Position numbers and translations under genes: made by a program. This document shows, in pieces, positions 32,601 through 44,541 of a stretch of 64,000 nt of DNA (the first letter of the stretch is position 1; every line of letters begins with the position of its first letter). The stretch spans positions 558,001 to 622,000 of the forward strand of contig JADNRY010000009.1 in assembly GCA_015501585.1 (NCBI GenBank), in the 5' to 3' direction. Under the pieces are notes generated by a model. It saw only the letters and a list, made by a program, of their open reading frames with translations, did no database searches and had not been told where the DNA came from. This stretch comes from Rhodocollybia butyracea (lineage: Eukaryota; Basidiomycota; Agaricomycetes; Agaricales; Omphalotaceae).

Positions 32601-32773
32601 GGGCTGATGACCGGCGTTATTTTGGCTTTGAAGCGAGAGGGATGCTGAATGACTTGACCAACTTCGATGGCCTTCCTCCCAAGTGACGGAATCACCAAAA
32701 TTTCATCATTTGGTTCACCGCGACGGTGCATTGCACAGCTACGCCGGATCGGTAAACGCAAACCCGACGACAC
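29615..32773 (-). CDS. KDZ/HMGD3-like transposase with SWIM-like zinc finger
   Basis: Multi-exon gene of roughly 950 residues from 32773. The N-terminal part is basic (PQKKDRLPTARQVTRKVAST, KRRRTENF). It is followed by a cysteine cluster (CRCPLGELECFHKRF) and a SWIM-like finger, WRCSKREGENCVHILAAR, whose second cysteine is replaced by Lys. Then come VCPRCPPESRRYIGPDLRTR, FNYNNSALFSHQLLNEYISA and CCPRCGDHPESVIWDGVS, the type annotated as CxC5/CxC6 clusters associated with KDZ transposases. The C-terminal catalytic part has GGIMACWCTHSICYGFHCIP, VVYDYACALGPYCWNREP, FVVDGFHSTGHSKCSSSAF and NSSAAECGNSGLGRIRKSVS; the D, D and E in the last three are candidate catalytic residues. No interrupting lesion was noticed, but splice sites near 30100-30300 and 30600 were not fully verified. 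Confidence 0.82.
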
Positions 32774-32880
32774 GTCTCACCACAGCGAGCAATCAGCACC
32801 CCGGCATTTTTTTGCTCCTCCTTTGTAGTTACGGATCAGTCACCGGCACAAATATACTGTCCGCATTATGCTACCGCCAG

Positions 32881-32888
32881 TATAAAAA
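32881..32888 (+). promoter_or_regulatory. TATA-like element of the plus-strand accessory gene
   Basis: TATAAAAA lies about 45 bp upstream of the ATG at 32926, in the ~150 bp region between this gene and the divergent transposase start. This suggests a compact bidirectional promoter. Confidence 0.35.
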
Positions 32889-32925
32889 CTTATGGTTTCA
32901 TTTTTTTTCATTTGTCTCCCCACTA

Positions 32926-34571
32926 TGACCACCTCACCCCGAAAGAAATCTCAAAAAACGCCCACCAAACGCAAGAAGAGCGCCTCGAAGAGCGTCTCAA
33001 AGAGTCCCTCTAAGGGTTCTACCACTGCCACTGCCCCCGAACCCAAACAGAAACAGAGTAGACGGCCACGACAGTGCCTTAAATGTCCTGACCGCCCTTT
33101 GTGTACGGCGTTGCAATGCGTCCATTCCAAGGCATACAAAGACTTGGTATATTTGTTAGCTCTGTCCAATGACTACGCGCTGATACTGGATTTGCGTTAG
33201 TGCAAGTCGGTGACCGCTGCTGGTATCACCATTCCTAATGATACCGTTCCCGCCACCGTTCTACAGCTACTTCTTGACCAACAAAGAAATCCCAGCGCTT
33301 CAATCAGTTCTCCTGTCCCTAATGCTGGAACCGCATTACCAGACACTGGTCCACCTCCGTTCTCTATCCAAGAGCAAGGCGCGTCGCTTTACCCTGTTGG
33401 TCCCTCTAACCTCCACGGAGCGTCCGGGTCTTCAAGTTCAGGCCCCTCAGGATCTGAGTATTTTTCGCAAAGTACCACGCTTGCCGGAGCTAACCAGTCT
33501 CCTGTAAGTTCTCGCACTTCGGTGTTCTTGACGACGTTTCTAAGTTTCAAATTTCTCAGGCTTTAGCATTCCCTGGAGTCTCTGTTGAAGGAAGCGGCCC
33601 TTCCCAGCCTGCTCCATCAAATATGCTGTCGACTGCACAACAAAGTGCCATTCTGCACCCCCAGCTTGCTCAACGCGACTCGGTCTATTCTGTTCCTTCG
33701 ACTCCTTCTCGTCGGCAGTCTCCTCCGCCGTTCCTCCCTGGGAGCTCTGAGTCAAACAATCTGTTCACACAGTCACCTTTTACTTTAGCGGTAAATTGCA
33801 CTTGCATGGCATATGGATGGATAATAATTTTTCTCGATCTCTTTCCAGAATTCTTTGATTGACCCCGAGCTCTTGACCTTGTCAAGTAGCACATCCGTCA
33901 CTCCTGGAGGAAGTGACGACAGCCCTTTTCCGCGTTCTCGCAGTGCTGGCAGACTCCGGGCTTCTGAACATAGCCCTATCTTCGGCTTTGTTGATGGGGC
34001 AGGAAAAGGCCAGAAGGAATGGCGTTTGTATCTTCATTTGAACACGTTGAATCACACTAATTGCCAATTTCAGGTGTGGTACGCGAACAACCATTACCTC
34101 CGGCTTTGGAACGCTCGGCAGAATCCACTAGAGCCTACCGCAGGCGGATAGCAACTATCATCCGACGTGTACATCTTTCCATCTCATTTGTTGAATCAGT
34201 ACTGAGCTCTGCTTTTCTAGTGTGAGCGGATTAGCGCCGAGACTGGGTGTTGGCTCTACCTAGCTGCTCTCCACCCAAACTCACATGAACAGTTCTCGCA
34301 TTATACATCTCAACGGCTAGAAGCCGAGCGTACACTGGCCTCGCTGGATGATTTGCATGGGTCCGCAACCACAATGTTTGAGATTTTGCAGCGTTCCGGT
34401 CGCGAGGGTGCTCAGAAACTTACCGCTACGTTGCAACGCACCGAAGCAACACTCAAAAGAGTTCAAGAGGATAACGATGAGCTCCGAATCGAAAAAGATC
34501 GACTGGAGAAGGAGACGCGTGAAAAAGACGAGCTCATAAACAGACTCCGGAGTTTTCAGCCCACGACCTGA
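32926..34571 (+). CDS. Transposon-associated protein with CxxC..CxxH motif, Ser/Pro-rich middle and C-terminal coiled coil
   Basis: ATG at 32926 (MTTSPRKKSQKTPTKRKKS), a basic N-terminus suited to DNA binding or nuclear import. It is followed by CLKCPDRPLCTALQCVH, a zinc-binding-like motif also seen in other Agaricomycete transposon-neighbour proteins as far as I recall. Intron 1 ends ...GCGTTAG|TGCAAG. The middle (residues ~85-300) is Ser/Pro/Gly-rich and probably disordered. An exon with NCQFQVWYANNHYLRLWNAR follows, then CERISAETGCWLYLAALHP, then a strong coiled coil (LQRTEATLKRVQEDNDELRI) to the stop at 34569-34571. It is divergent from the transposase with ~150 bp between. Likely a transposition accessory factor; function inferred. 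Confidence 0.65.
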
Positions 34572-36353
34572 GACGTGTCTGAGCATTTTTTCCATATAAA
34601 TATCTCATCAATCAGGTGAGTGTTCTCAGCTTTATTATGCTTGATCCAGCACACTCACCGATAGGTCAGTATTGCTTCATTACATTTTGCAGTAGTCTCG
34701 AGTTTTCTCTTGTCTAACTTGACTGCGAACCGCTCACGTCAATCATCTCATCATACAAAGAGACTTGGCTTGTAGTAGTTACTTACCATTTTGGTCTACC
34801 AGCGATTTTTATTATTTACCATGTAGCCCTTGATGTAGCCTGCTCCGCACTAATTCATTCATTTCTTACCATTTTCGGCTTTATCGGTAAATTCTGATCT
34901 TATCATCTTTCGGCAAGCATTTAGCCCGACGTCCCGATCAATGTTTCAAGTCACAAGGCATTGATGGTATTGCTTTCCTTCTTTCCCTCATCTTCTTTTC
35001 TTACCTCTCCGAGCAGGCAGTTTGTATGATCTTCCTGCTCCGCAGAAATGGGCTTGGTCCACTTTTGTTGTATGTATGGGCGTTGGACCCGCATTAGTAC
35101 ATTTCGTCGTAAATTGGAAAGAATATGGTTTTTTTTTCGCCTGTTCAAAAAAGGATGGAGCTAAACACAGCACCTACGATACAACCATTTCATGGCCCTT
35201 CAGAGCCCTGCAGCTGCAGTCTCACACTAGATTCGGTGTCCGAGTCTGACTCACCTGAATGTCAGGAATGCCGAACACGAGCACGACAGCCCTTGGTTGG
35301 TGGAAAACTTGGCTGTTGTCTGTTTCTAGACTCTCCGTGACAAGGCGTGGGTTGTTTCATGATATTTGAATCAATTTGGCACTGGACGTCTCGTAGGGAG
35401 GAGGGACCTAGCCGCGATATCAACATTAGAGAGGACTGGGGAAACGTAAGATATTTGCTGTATGATGTTGATTCTATGCCGCTTACCCCCATTTGAACCA
35501 GTCTGTCTCATTCTATTCAGTCAGTGACACTACAGGACACTACTCGCCCAAAGCTGAAGCTTTGAAGGCTCCGCGTTCACTGGAAAACAGATTGTGGGTC
35601 ATCTGTACAACGGTGAAGCTTCTTGATGACGATGCTGCATGGGGGGCAGCAAGAAGCAATCATTGACTGTGTTGGCCTATCGGCGATTTGTATGTATCCG
35701 CTCGGAGACCCTATTTTCATCGCGCGACCCTCCGCCAACGACCAGTCGGACATATTTCATTTGTTTCTAGGACTTGACAGTCCTTCGGATCTATTCTTGA
35801 CCTTCCCTTACCATCTTCCTATCTTCCTAATGGTCATATCATTATGTCGTAGCAATCTATCTGCAAGGGAAGCGGCCTGCCAAAAATATTGTGCTAGAAT
35901 AAAGCAAGGAGCTCGGTAAATGACATAGTCATTAGCCACGCCAACGCCACACGTACCAGCTTGAAGACCCTACTTTTCGGCGCAATACCTTTCTTTCCGA
36001 TCTATCTTCCTATCCTTCACACAGACAGCCCGATTAGGTCGCTCACCAGGGACTACTCGGAAATTGCGTATTCTAGGCGATCCTTTGGTTTCCGTACTAT
36101 CTTTCACCCTATCCTTTCACCCTTCACCGACGGTCAGGATGGTCACCAAGGACTACTCGGAAATCCCGTCTTTTAGGCGATCCAATGACATATGTAGTAG
36201 TCGAATTATTATCGAATCCTTTCTAATAGTAGCTACTCCTTTTGGAACGCGGCCCTTCGTAAGATCCAGCGATTTGAATTTTTTTGACCCACCAGATGCA
36301 GATCGGCCTTGAGTGATTCGAAGAACGGTTGCAACTTCTGGACCATGAACCAA

Positions 36354-37056
36354 TTAGGTATGTTGCTTCTGATGTGTTGCGATATTGCGCTCAATATTCC
36401 CTTTTATCCAAGTGCATGATATCAACTGCGAGCTCGATTCTGTTATTGAGGGGCTGAACAGGGTCGGAACCTCATTTCGTTTGCACCTCCTCAACGTGAT
36501 ATATTTTTGAACTGACTGCATTAAAATTGTGTTTTGCTCTTCAAGTACCATGAATCCCACCGTCAGCCAATCCAGTATCCATGCGCCGATCAAAGAATAC
36601 GAAGGTTTGAGCCCGAGAGTCAATGGATCGCTGCTGCCTTTGTTTATAGGACTTTTCGTTACATTGCCATGTCGGATTGCCACGAAAAATGCAGGCCAGA
36701 TGACTGTGATTGCAAGCGACAGATCGGAAGTCATAGTACATATGCTCGCCGCCAATCGTGAGGTCAGTGCTTTCTCTTCTTTCCTTGTTGCGTTGACACC
36801 AATAATTCCTGATTATCAAGCCACAAACAAAGTATGTGGAAATAATGGGGAAGGTCTGTGATGACAACGAAGTGCCAGAGATTTTGGCGATGCGAGTCAC
36901 CGACATGGGTAATGATCTTGGTGCGTAAAGCCCCCCGCTTTTCTCGCTCTTGTTTTTGTTTATAGACGAGGTCCAGATCTTCTCCTTGTGGATTGTGTAA
37001 TCAAGCTCATCCACGATCGTCGCTTCAAAAACACTATCTTCAATGTTGATGAGCAA
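36354..37056 (-). pseudogene. Possible remnant of a membrane-protein gene
   Basis: Two overlapping minus-strand frames contain TSDLSLAITVIWPAFFVAIR and SYSLIGAWILDWLTVGFMVL, both hydrophobic enough to be membrane segments. No start, splice chain or known domain can be assembled. It is weak; it may be chance. Confidence 0.18.
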
Positions 37057-37549
37057 TGTGTAACAGTCTGTTTACTTCTCATGTTGGTTAGGGTCCGCGT
37101 GCTTATGTGTTATCCACAGAATTAGTTTGACCAATCTTGAGCAGTGGCTCGTACTATATGTATGTGGGCAAGTCAGTTAACAAGCTGGTGGCTGGTGGCT
37201 AGTGCCACTATTGTTATATCTTAGGCCTCGTATATTCAATAAAGATGCTTACACTGAAAGAACTAGCTAGCGTCATGGAAGCTTTCGAAAATCTTTCGCT
37301 ACTTTGAGTCTCACTCCTGTTTACCTGGAGGTTAGTTTGAGTTTCGAGTTGAAAACTGGGATGGGCTGGTTCCATTGATTTGGGCTCCCCAAGTGAAAGG
37401 ACTTCACTTACTGGAGGCATTCCATATACTTACTTCTGGGAGCTCCGAGTCAAAAACTGAGATGTGGTTGTCCCATCGAAGTTCGGAGATACCTGCATTG
37501 GGAGATGCAAAGGGAAGATGTTCCGTTACAGGACATTCCTAGCGATGTT

Positions 37550-37790
37550 CGACACTTGCATGTGGCTAACATCACTAGCGAGCAATACTCCCTAATCGCA
37601 TGTGGCTAACATGCCTAGCGATGCACTGTCCACTCTTGCGTTCCAAGCGAAGTTCGATACTCGCATTTATGTTCCCTAATGACATGTAGCGTAGCTAACA
37701 TTCCTAGCGAGCGATGTTCCCTAATCGCATGTGTCTAACATGCCTAGCGATGTACTACTGTCCACTCATGCGTTCCAAGTATGAGGGGAC
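37550..37790 (+). repeat. Two direct copies of a ~75 bp unit
   Basis: TCCCTAATCGCATGTG(G/T)CTAACATGCCTAGCGATG...GTCCACTC(T/A)TGCGTTCCAAG occurs at about 37589-37650 and 37707-37780, with related fragments (CATGTGGCTAACAT, CCTAGCGA) in front and between. Confidence 0.75.
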
Positions 37791-38097
37791 AGTAGATAAT
37801 AATACACCTCCCGTCCTCTTCCTCTTGCGCGAGGCCAACCTGCCTTGGATTAGATTTTCATAAACTCCTTGATTTGAAATCCAAATATTTTATAGAAATA
37901 CCGAAATATGGAGCTAAAAGAAAAAGATCGTATATCGTCCATATATGCATATCGAGCCATTGTACTTATGGGCAATTTCTAATTATATATCGAGTCCTAA
38001 TTCCTCCCATCGATACCATATGAGGGAGGAATTGTTTGGTGGAGGCAGCTTCTTGTGCTGCCTTGCTATCGCCGACTACTCCACCAACTTGCTTTCA

Positions 38098-38270
38098 CGT
38101 TGCTAATTTTCGTCGCCAACCGTCGCCAATTCACGTCGCCAACCAAAACTCACCGTCGCTAATTTTCGTCGCCAACCGTCGCCAACCGTCGCCAATTCAC
38201 GTCGCCAACCTAAATTCACCGTCGCCAATTCAGTCATCCACTCACAGTCGCCAATTCACGGTCACCGATT
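38098..38270 (+). repeat. Minisatellite of CGTCGCCAA(C/T) units
   Basis: About a dozen copies of (C/A)(G/A)TCGCCAA(C/T) separated by short TTCA/TTTT spacers. It lies ~50 bp beyond the 3' end of the minus-strand gene 38323-39305. Confidence 0.85.
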
Positions 38271-38322
38271 AGTTTACAGCAGGAAAATATATACATTTAT
38301 TGAGAATTCAGTGTCTATACTA

Positions 38323-39305
38323 TTAAATAGCCATGACAGCTGCCTCCAACCTACTAACAACTTCTCCCAAGAGATACACACTACACGAAGCTTCTTTAAA
38401 CATAATACGAGTGAACTCTTCATCACGAAAGACGTTACCTGCCTTATCTAGCAGGAACCACCACTGTCGGAACATTAAATGGCCCGATGAGATGCGCTCC
38501 TGGAGTTTTTCCTCTCCAATTGTACGAGGCGGAGGCCCGTCCTCCATACCAACTCTCGAGGACTTTGAGATAAACCGCTTGGACTTATTATGCAGCGGTA
38601 AGAACTTCTTCTGGTAGAACTCCTCAGTGTGACAATCCAGCCGCTCGTCGTCAAATGTAGAAAGAGGAGAAGTGATGTTGGGTTGCGTAATCGTACAGCG
38701 CATACCCTCGGGTGAGCACTCAAAGACGATTTGAGCACGAAGACGGCCAATTGAGTACGCCATGTTGACGATGGTTCTGTAGAACATGACAAGATCCAGC
38801 GGATTGTTGGGTAGGAACTCATCGGATAGCTGGTAACACTCTATCGCAAGATGAGCTCCGTGTTGCAAATGGGTTTGCAATGGCGGGTACACTATTTGAT
38901 AGTCCTTCCAATGATCAACACCGCCGTCACCCCATTCATCAAACCGGACTCGTAGGTCGGTCAAGCGATGGTACGACCCGAGAGTTGGTGACAGCGAATC
39001 CACCTGTACTCCTTCATCCACCCGACAAGGCTCCAAAGAACCGCCGCTAGTGTGTATGGTCCTCCGCTTTCGAGGCGGGGGACTTTTTTCGTTAGGAATC
39101 CCATAGACTTTGCAGAAGTTGTCTCGGTCCCTCTTCTCCTGCTGGTATTGGCGGGACTGCGCACGGCGATGTTCCAAATGTCTGTTCAGCAAAGGAAGAT
39201 TCAAGAAAGAAAGACGTTAGAACGAAGCAGAAAGACTCACTGTTGATAGTAGCGTCTGTGTTTGGAGCTTTTCAGCTTGGATGTCTCGGAGGTCGCAGAT
39301 GACAT
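38323..39305 (-). CDS. Hypothetical cargo protein, ~310 aa
   Basis: ATG at 39305 (MSSATSETSKLKSSKHRRYY). A 58 bp intron (GTGAGTC...GAACAG) joins YYQ-Q to HLEHRRAQSRQYQQEKRDRD in frame. The N-terminus is basic with a possible nuclear signal (PPPRKRRTIHT). The rest is compact: VRFDEWGDGGVDHWKDYQIV, NNPLDLVMFYRTIVNMAYSI, HTEEFYQKKFLPLHNKSKRF and FRQWWFLLDKAGNVFRDEEF. No family is recognised. It is divergent from the modular gene starting at 39577, with ~270 bp between. It appears intact. Confidence 0.65.
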
Positions 39306-39576
39306 TCTGAGAGAGAGAGAGAGAGAAAGCAGGGAAAAATGGATCAGTTGGTGACTTGTTTGCATCGTGGCAGGGAGGTAACAGCACAAGTAAGCTGGCC
39401 TGGAGCGGATCCTGAATGTGGTCCAAATCGGGCTGAGCAAGATCCTTTCAATGCGTAAAAGAAACAACTCGATTTAGTCAAAAAAAACATGAATAATGGA
39501 TTGCGTGACAGCGAAAATTCGCGTTATAGAATAAAAACTTGTCGCAGCATTATTTCGCTGTACATAGCCAGTTGTC

Positions 39577-42321
39577 ATGCCTCCACGCAGAACGAAGATT
39601 CAGAAAGTTGAAGTTGAACCAGAAATTCGTAAGTGCAGCATTTCTGGACCGCGTAGCTGACATTTGCTGAGTGTCGATGATTCGGCAGTTATCCAAGAAC
39701 TGGAGAAAAAGAGGGATGCCCAACGGGTAAAAGTCGAAGCCAGAAAGGCTTCAACCCGTAGATCAGGATTGGCTACTCTGGAACGCAATCTTGTCAAAAT
39801 TGAAAGTGAACTCCTGGCGGCAAGAGCAGCACTCAACAATAACACTGTAAAAGGTCAGTCCATAGTTGCTGAAGTGCTTTAAAGTTCAAACCCCTGAAGA
39901 TTTCTCAATAGAGTGCTCCCCGTTGACTTCTGTCGGTGGTGTGTGGTTTTCTAACGAAACGAATGTTTTCTCAACTAGCACAGACGAGAATGAAGGCGAA
40001 GGTACAGCCATGGTCGACGTTCCCAGAGATGGCGAGGCTATGGACGTCGACGAAGCTTCTGGTACCCAAGACAACGTCGAAAAAGGTGATACTGCAGCCA
40101 AGGTACTCGGCATTCATAATGACTCTGGAGGATCTGGCAGTGAGGTGCTAAACCATAGCATTGTAGACGGTACGTGAAGCAGGCCGTCAGAACTGTGCAT
40201 TCGTCGACTGAATAAGACAATTAGCAGGTAGTATCTACAATGGGCAACAGGTGTCCCATGAAAGCGAGAAAGTTGAACCCGGTCCAGCCACTCCTTCCCA
40301 TATTGATGTAGACCATACAACGACTGAAGCTCACACTGCCCAAGATGGCACTGAAGTTGACAGCCATAAGGCGGATGTTGGGCCAACTAAAATCGCTTCA
40401 TTAGAGGACGGTACATGAACAAACTTTCAAACTGTAGTCAACTAATAAGACAATTAGCAGGTAGCGTCGAAGTCAAAGTCGGTCCACTCACTCCTGCTGA
40501 TATCAGTATGGAAGGAGAGGTCCCCAATTTGAATGAGCAAGGCTTGACGAACACAAGTAACTCTTCCGAACACTTGCGTCCGGCTTTCGGTTACTCTACG
40601 CAGGATGGCGTTGAAAGGGGAGAGACGGGGACGGAGTCTTCCATCACCTTAGATGAAGCTCAAAGGCCTGCCAATGAGATGCCCGTGGATACTGGAATGG
40701 CTAAAATTACCACAGGAGAGGACAGTACGTGTATTAAGCTGTCAGAGCTATGTGCTAGTCAACTAATGGGACAATAGCAGTTACTGTCGAGGTCTCGAAC
40801 TTGGTTGAACCTGTCCCGGCGAACACGAATAACACTGTCGACTACGTGCGCACCACGTTCAATGCTTTTATGAAGCAGGTTGACGCCGGCTTCGGAACCA
40901 GAGCTGGTCTCGATCAGCCTGTGAGCCGCGGGATGTTGTTGGACTGGAGGCATAAGCCGCTTGAGCCATCGTTTGGGATGGAACGCCCAGCCTTGCCTTG
41001 GAATGATGCGAAAGATAACAGCACGGTCGAGAGTGAGTCCCATGGTCTAGTCAGTATTAGTCATTGATTAATGCTTTCCCTGTTAGCGCACAAAGGAGGT
41101 GGAAGTGGCGATACTACCTGTGGTGAGCCTTAGTCTGGTCATCAAAGAAGTGGATATTTACCTGCTCCGATTAGCGCACAGAGTGGGTGAATCCAATTTT
41201 GGTGCTATGGGCCAAGTCAACCGCGATAGCCTCTTCGGCGGTTTATGTAAGTTGGCTTTCATGCATTAACTATAACACTGCTGATGGGATTTGGTAGTGA
41301 AAATCGAGGACGGCTCGTATGGATCGACATTGATGGGGTCCACCGGGCATACCTATAATCAGATCGATGTCGTTCCAAAAACAGCTACTGAGCCGGAGGC
41401 CAAGACAGCGCCAAAGAGAAAGCAGAAGAAGGAAAAGGAAGAGACAGAAACGCGTAGAGAACGTGAGTTGTTTCTGGTGTTGTCCCCGGGTGTCATGAAA
41501 ACTAAACAGAGCCAACAGGGGAGAAAGACCTTGAAAACGCAAGGGACCCCGCTATGAGAGGTATGCTTATAGTTGACCATTGCTAGCCAGCTACTGATGT
41601 GTCTCCCTATCTAGAGGCCGCAAGACAAGCTCTCGTTGAGTGGCGCTTCAAGCAGACTACTGTCCCGAAAGAATACCGGCGCCTCATGAGGAATGTCGAC
41701 AATTTTGTTCCTGAGTGCGCCAGTATTTGTTACTCGCTATCTCTTCATATTCTAATGACTGAGGCCGGGAACGTGCGGTGTCTCCAACACTCTCACCAAA
41801 GAACTACGAAGGAAAATGACGAAGACGGTTCGACTAGGGACTGGACAGTTACTGGAACCCCATATCGCAGCTGCAGGCCCAACGTTAAAAGACCAGAAAA
41901 TTTAGAACACATCTTGAATTGCGGGTGTCACCGGGAGAACGCTGTTTTGGAGTTCTACCTTTTCAAGACAGGTAAAATTTCTTCGGTGGTGAAGGGCCAG
42001 ATGGTCACCGAAGGGTGGAGGTCACATTATATGCATCCCCGTATGAGGGAGTTAATTCTTCTTCAGGTCAGAGCCGAAAGCACATGGTGCCTGGATGACA
42101 TCTGGAGGTTTGCCAGGGACAACGAGGGAAGATGGTCAAGGCGAATTACGGATGTCCAGCGTCTTCAAGGCCTTCGAGACCGCATTAGCCGTCAGATCGA
42201 GTTTTTACAAACACCGGAGCTTGCTGATTATCAGACGCGGAAGGAGCTGTTTGAAACGGCTCAGCCATGGAAAATCTATGACGAGGAGCACAACCAGGCA
42301 GGGCCTTCACATTCCAATTGA
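39577..42321 (+). CDS. Modular repeat protein with tandem phase-1 exons, unknown function
   Basis: ATG at 39577 (MPPRRTKIQKVEVEPEI). A coiled-coil exon follows (AVIQELEKKRDAQRVKVEAR). Then come several acidic, Thr/Asp/Glu-rich exons whose flanking introns are similar to each other: donor context GAC(G/A)G/AGTAC(G/A)TG and acceptor context GACAATTAGCAG. Exons 40228-40410 (183 nt) and 40461-40724 (264 nt) are multiples of three with phase-1 introns on both sides; two small exons further on begin CGCACA(A/G)AG. The C-terminal exon (41599-42321) is more globular: LVEWRFKQTTVPKEYRRLMR, HILNCGCHRENAVLEFYLFK, IWRFARDNEGRWSRRITDVQ. No known domain. The acidic repeats may be a disordered interaction region. 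Confidence 0.68.
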
Positions 42322-42695
42322 TAGCGTATATTGTCAAGTAGTTCTAAAATATACATAGATCATAGTCTAGGACACCATGGTTGAGGGACGAAGCCCTTGT
42401 ACCAGCAGCAGAATCGAGTTCGTGCTACATGATGGTAAACAATCAGAGAATGAGCGCCCTAGAAGCTAAGCGCTTCGGAACAGTTCGGAATGCGGAATGT
42501 GGTTCGTGGAGTTAATAGATAAAAATACAGTAAAAACAACTTAAAAACACTAGGCCTAATACAGGCTAGCACCTACATTTTTTTCCGAGGATCGCTTCCC
42601 CTTAAGTCAATCAAACGAACATTGAAACCGAAACCAAAAGTTTATTTGTATGCAAATATGTATACAAAACGTCAATAGATATACTGAATAGAAAC

Positions 42696-44281
42696 TTAGA
42701 GCATATTTGGTAACTGAGGGGAACCTATAAGCAGATACGACCAAACCGGCTCGCCCTCGTCGAACGTTCGGACAGCCTGAATGTGTACACGGCGATTTGA
42801 GTGGAAAATAAACGTTGGTTTTGCTGCCTGTATGGCCCTTTCGAAGCGCTCGGCCACGTCGTAAATATACCACTCGGTGCGAATGGACAGAAAGCATAGC
42901 TCATGGAGAGAATTTATGCAGGTCGTCAAGATACCGGTAATCTCCTTAAAGCAATAATGAATAACAATTGGAGCGCAGAGAAAGAAAGCATACCTGAGAT
43001 TTGTGCAGAAACCATTCAGCTTTTCCAAAGATTTTAAACTCGATCAAGCGAGGGCATGCCTGGATAAAGGCGACAGCAGTCTGATAGCTAAATCCTCCGA
43101 ATAATAGAGGATCATCGATGCAAAGGTATCGCAGTGTCTCGATCGGCATTAAATGTTTTTGAAGTTTATTTAGCCCTGGATCAACGGAGTTGCTGAACTT
43201 GCTGAGCTTTACTTGTAAAGCTACCAGTTGATGCGGCACAGACTTCGCGGTATGCTCAATCTCTGTGAAACAGAGGGCATCGTGGATATACGTATGTAAT
43301 CGTGAGAGATTGGGAAGCAGGTGACGTTCCTCCAGCAGCGAAGAGATATCAGGAGGGCAGTTAACGAAGTATCGGAGCTCTGTGATAAGCGGATGGCGTT
43401 GGAGAAAAGGGACTAGGGAAAAGTAGTGTCCTTCAGCAATGTAGACGAGCTTTTTCAGATGAGGAAACACAAATGTCACGTCACTCAACAGAGCGGGAAG
43501 CTTGGAGTGCAGGTCGCTATTCCCTTGGAGAGATGGGACATGGAATTCAAGCTGGGTAAGGCTCTGACTAGCGATATCGCATAACGATTTTAAAAGTGTT
43601 GCTATAGTAGCAAAACGCGCTACAGTCATCCATCAGGCCACATCAATGAACACAAGAGTGGATACTCACGAAGCGAAAATGCACGCGGCAGGGCGAGAGT
43701 CACCTTCTCAAGCCCCGGCGCAAAGAGGGACGTCTATTCAATTGGACAAAATAAACCAGACAGTTCAACCAGATTGGATGAGAACATACCACTAAGGAGA
43801 CACACGCACGGGTGCAGAGTGTGGGGTAAGATATGTAAAGCTCAAGTTCCTTGAGAGAAAGCAAAGAGTTGGCAGCGCAGGGCAGGACGATGGGTAACGC
43901 ATAGTTGGCACATGCTACAGAAAATGACTGAAGGCGGCAGTCAGGGTTGTGAAGCTCAATATTTTGAAGTGCGTGCTGTATTGCGGTCTTGAGCTCATCT
44001 GCATTCCAGCCCTTTCCCGAAATGGAAAGCCTTTTCACAAATGCTGCGGGGTGGCTTTGTCGAAGCGGTTTACGCTCCTTGTCAAGGAGAGCAAGGGTTT
44101 TCAAGGCCGAAGGAGGCGGACTCTCGTAGACAAAAGGCATGAACATGTTATAAATAAATTTGGATGCTGGGAGCGCTTGAGTGATGACCTGGGGGCCTGC
44201 TTCTTCGGCGATGAGGCGAAATAGCTCGTTTGCAAGACCGCGAGGTTGATACACAGCCATAGTGCTATGAGAACTAGGCAT
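42696..44281 (-). CDS. F-box/LRR-like protein
   Basis: Start at ATG 44281, or 44260 (MAVYQPRGLANELFRLIAEE). The N-terminal block LANELFRLIAEEAG is a weak F-box-like helix pair. The rest has leucine-rich spacing (NSLLSLKELELYISYP, FPHLKKLVYIAEGHYF, LLPNLSRLHTYIHDALCF, LMPIETLRYLCIDDPLLFGG, ACPRLIEFKIFGKAEWF). Introns lie near 43630-43790 and near 42940-43000. The last exon ends GSPQLPNML at 42696. It is likely an SCF adaptor or divergent derivative. It lies inside the putative transposon, so it is either captured cargo or evidence that the interval is composite. Confidence 0.62.
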
Positions 44282-44378
44282 AACAATAGTGAGTAGCTAT
44301 ACCAAGTGAGCATGTACAAAGAATATGGCTTACCCCAAGGAAGAGAAGCGTAGAAAGAGAGAAGGCAGTAATATCTTA

Positions 44379-44523
44379 CCATGTGAATTATGCTCCAGGC
44401 CAGCAAGATCGTGCTGCCCTGGCTGTGCGATTTTGTGTTCATTAACTAATAACTTGCCATGGGAATGCTCCAGACCAGCAATATCGTGCTGCGCTGGGTG
44501 TGCGATTTATCGTTCATTAACTC
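44379..44523. repeat. Tandem duplication (~70 bp units) in a divergent promoter
   Basis: CCATG(T/G)GAAT..GCTCCAG(G/A)CCAGCAA(G/T)ATCGTGCTG(C/C)...TGTGCGATTT...GTTCATTAACT(A/C)A occurs at 44379-44449 and 44458-44523, in the ~260 bp between the F-box/LRR start and the MYND start. Confidence 0.8.
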
Positions 44524-44541
44524 ATCTCCAGAACACCCGCG

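Larger units (their letters stand above)
34572..38322. other. Gene-poor 3.7 kb stretch inside the element
   Basis: No intact gene is supported. It contains a possible minus-strand gene remnant (36354-37056), small repeats near 36040-36190 (GACTACTCGGAAAT...TAGGCGATCC twice, ~107 bp apart), a repeat at 37550-37790 and a minisatellite at 38098-38270. Confidence 0.45.

Noticed and set aside
35022..35249. Plus-strand frame with a possible membrane segment
   Set aside because: No exon chain, overlapping antisense frames of equal quality, and no family resemblance.
39577..42321. TET/JBP-type oxygenase as KDZ cargo
   Set aside because: I looked for the HxD...H dioxygenase pattern in the cargo genes because KDZ elements sometimes carry TET/JBP genes; none is present.
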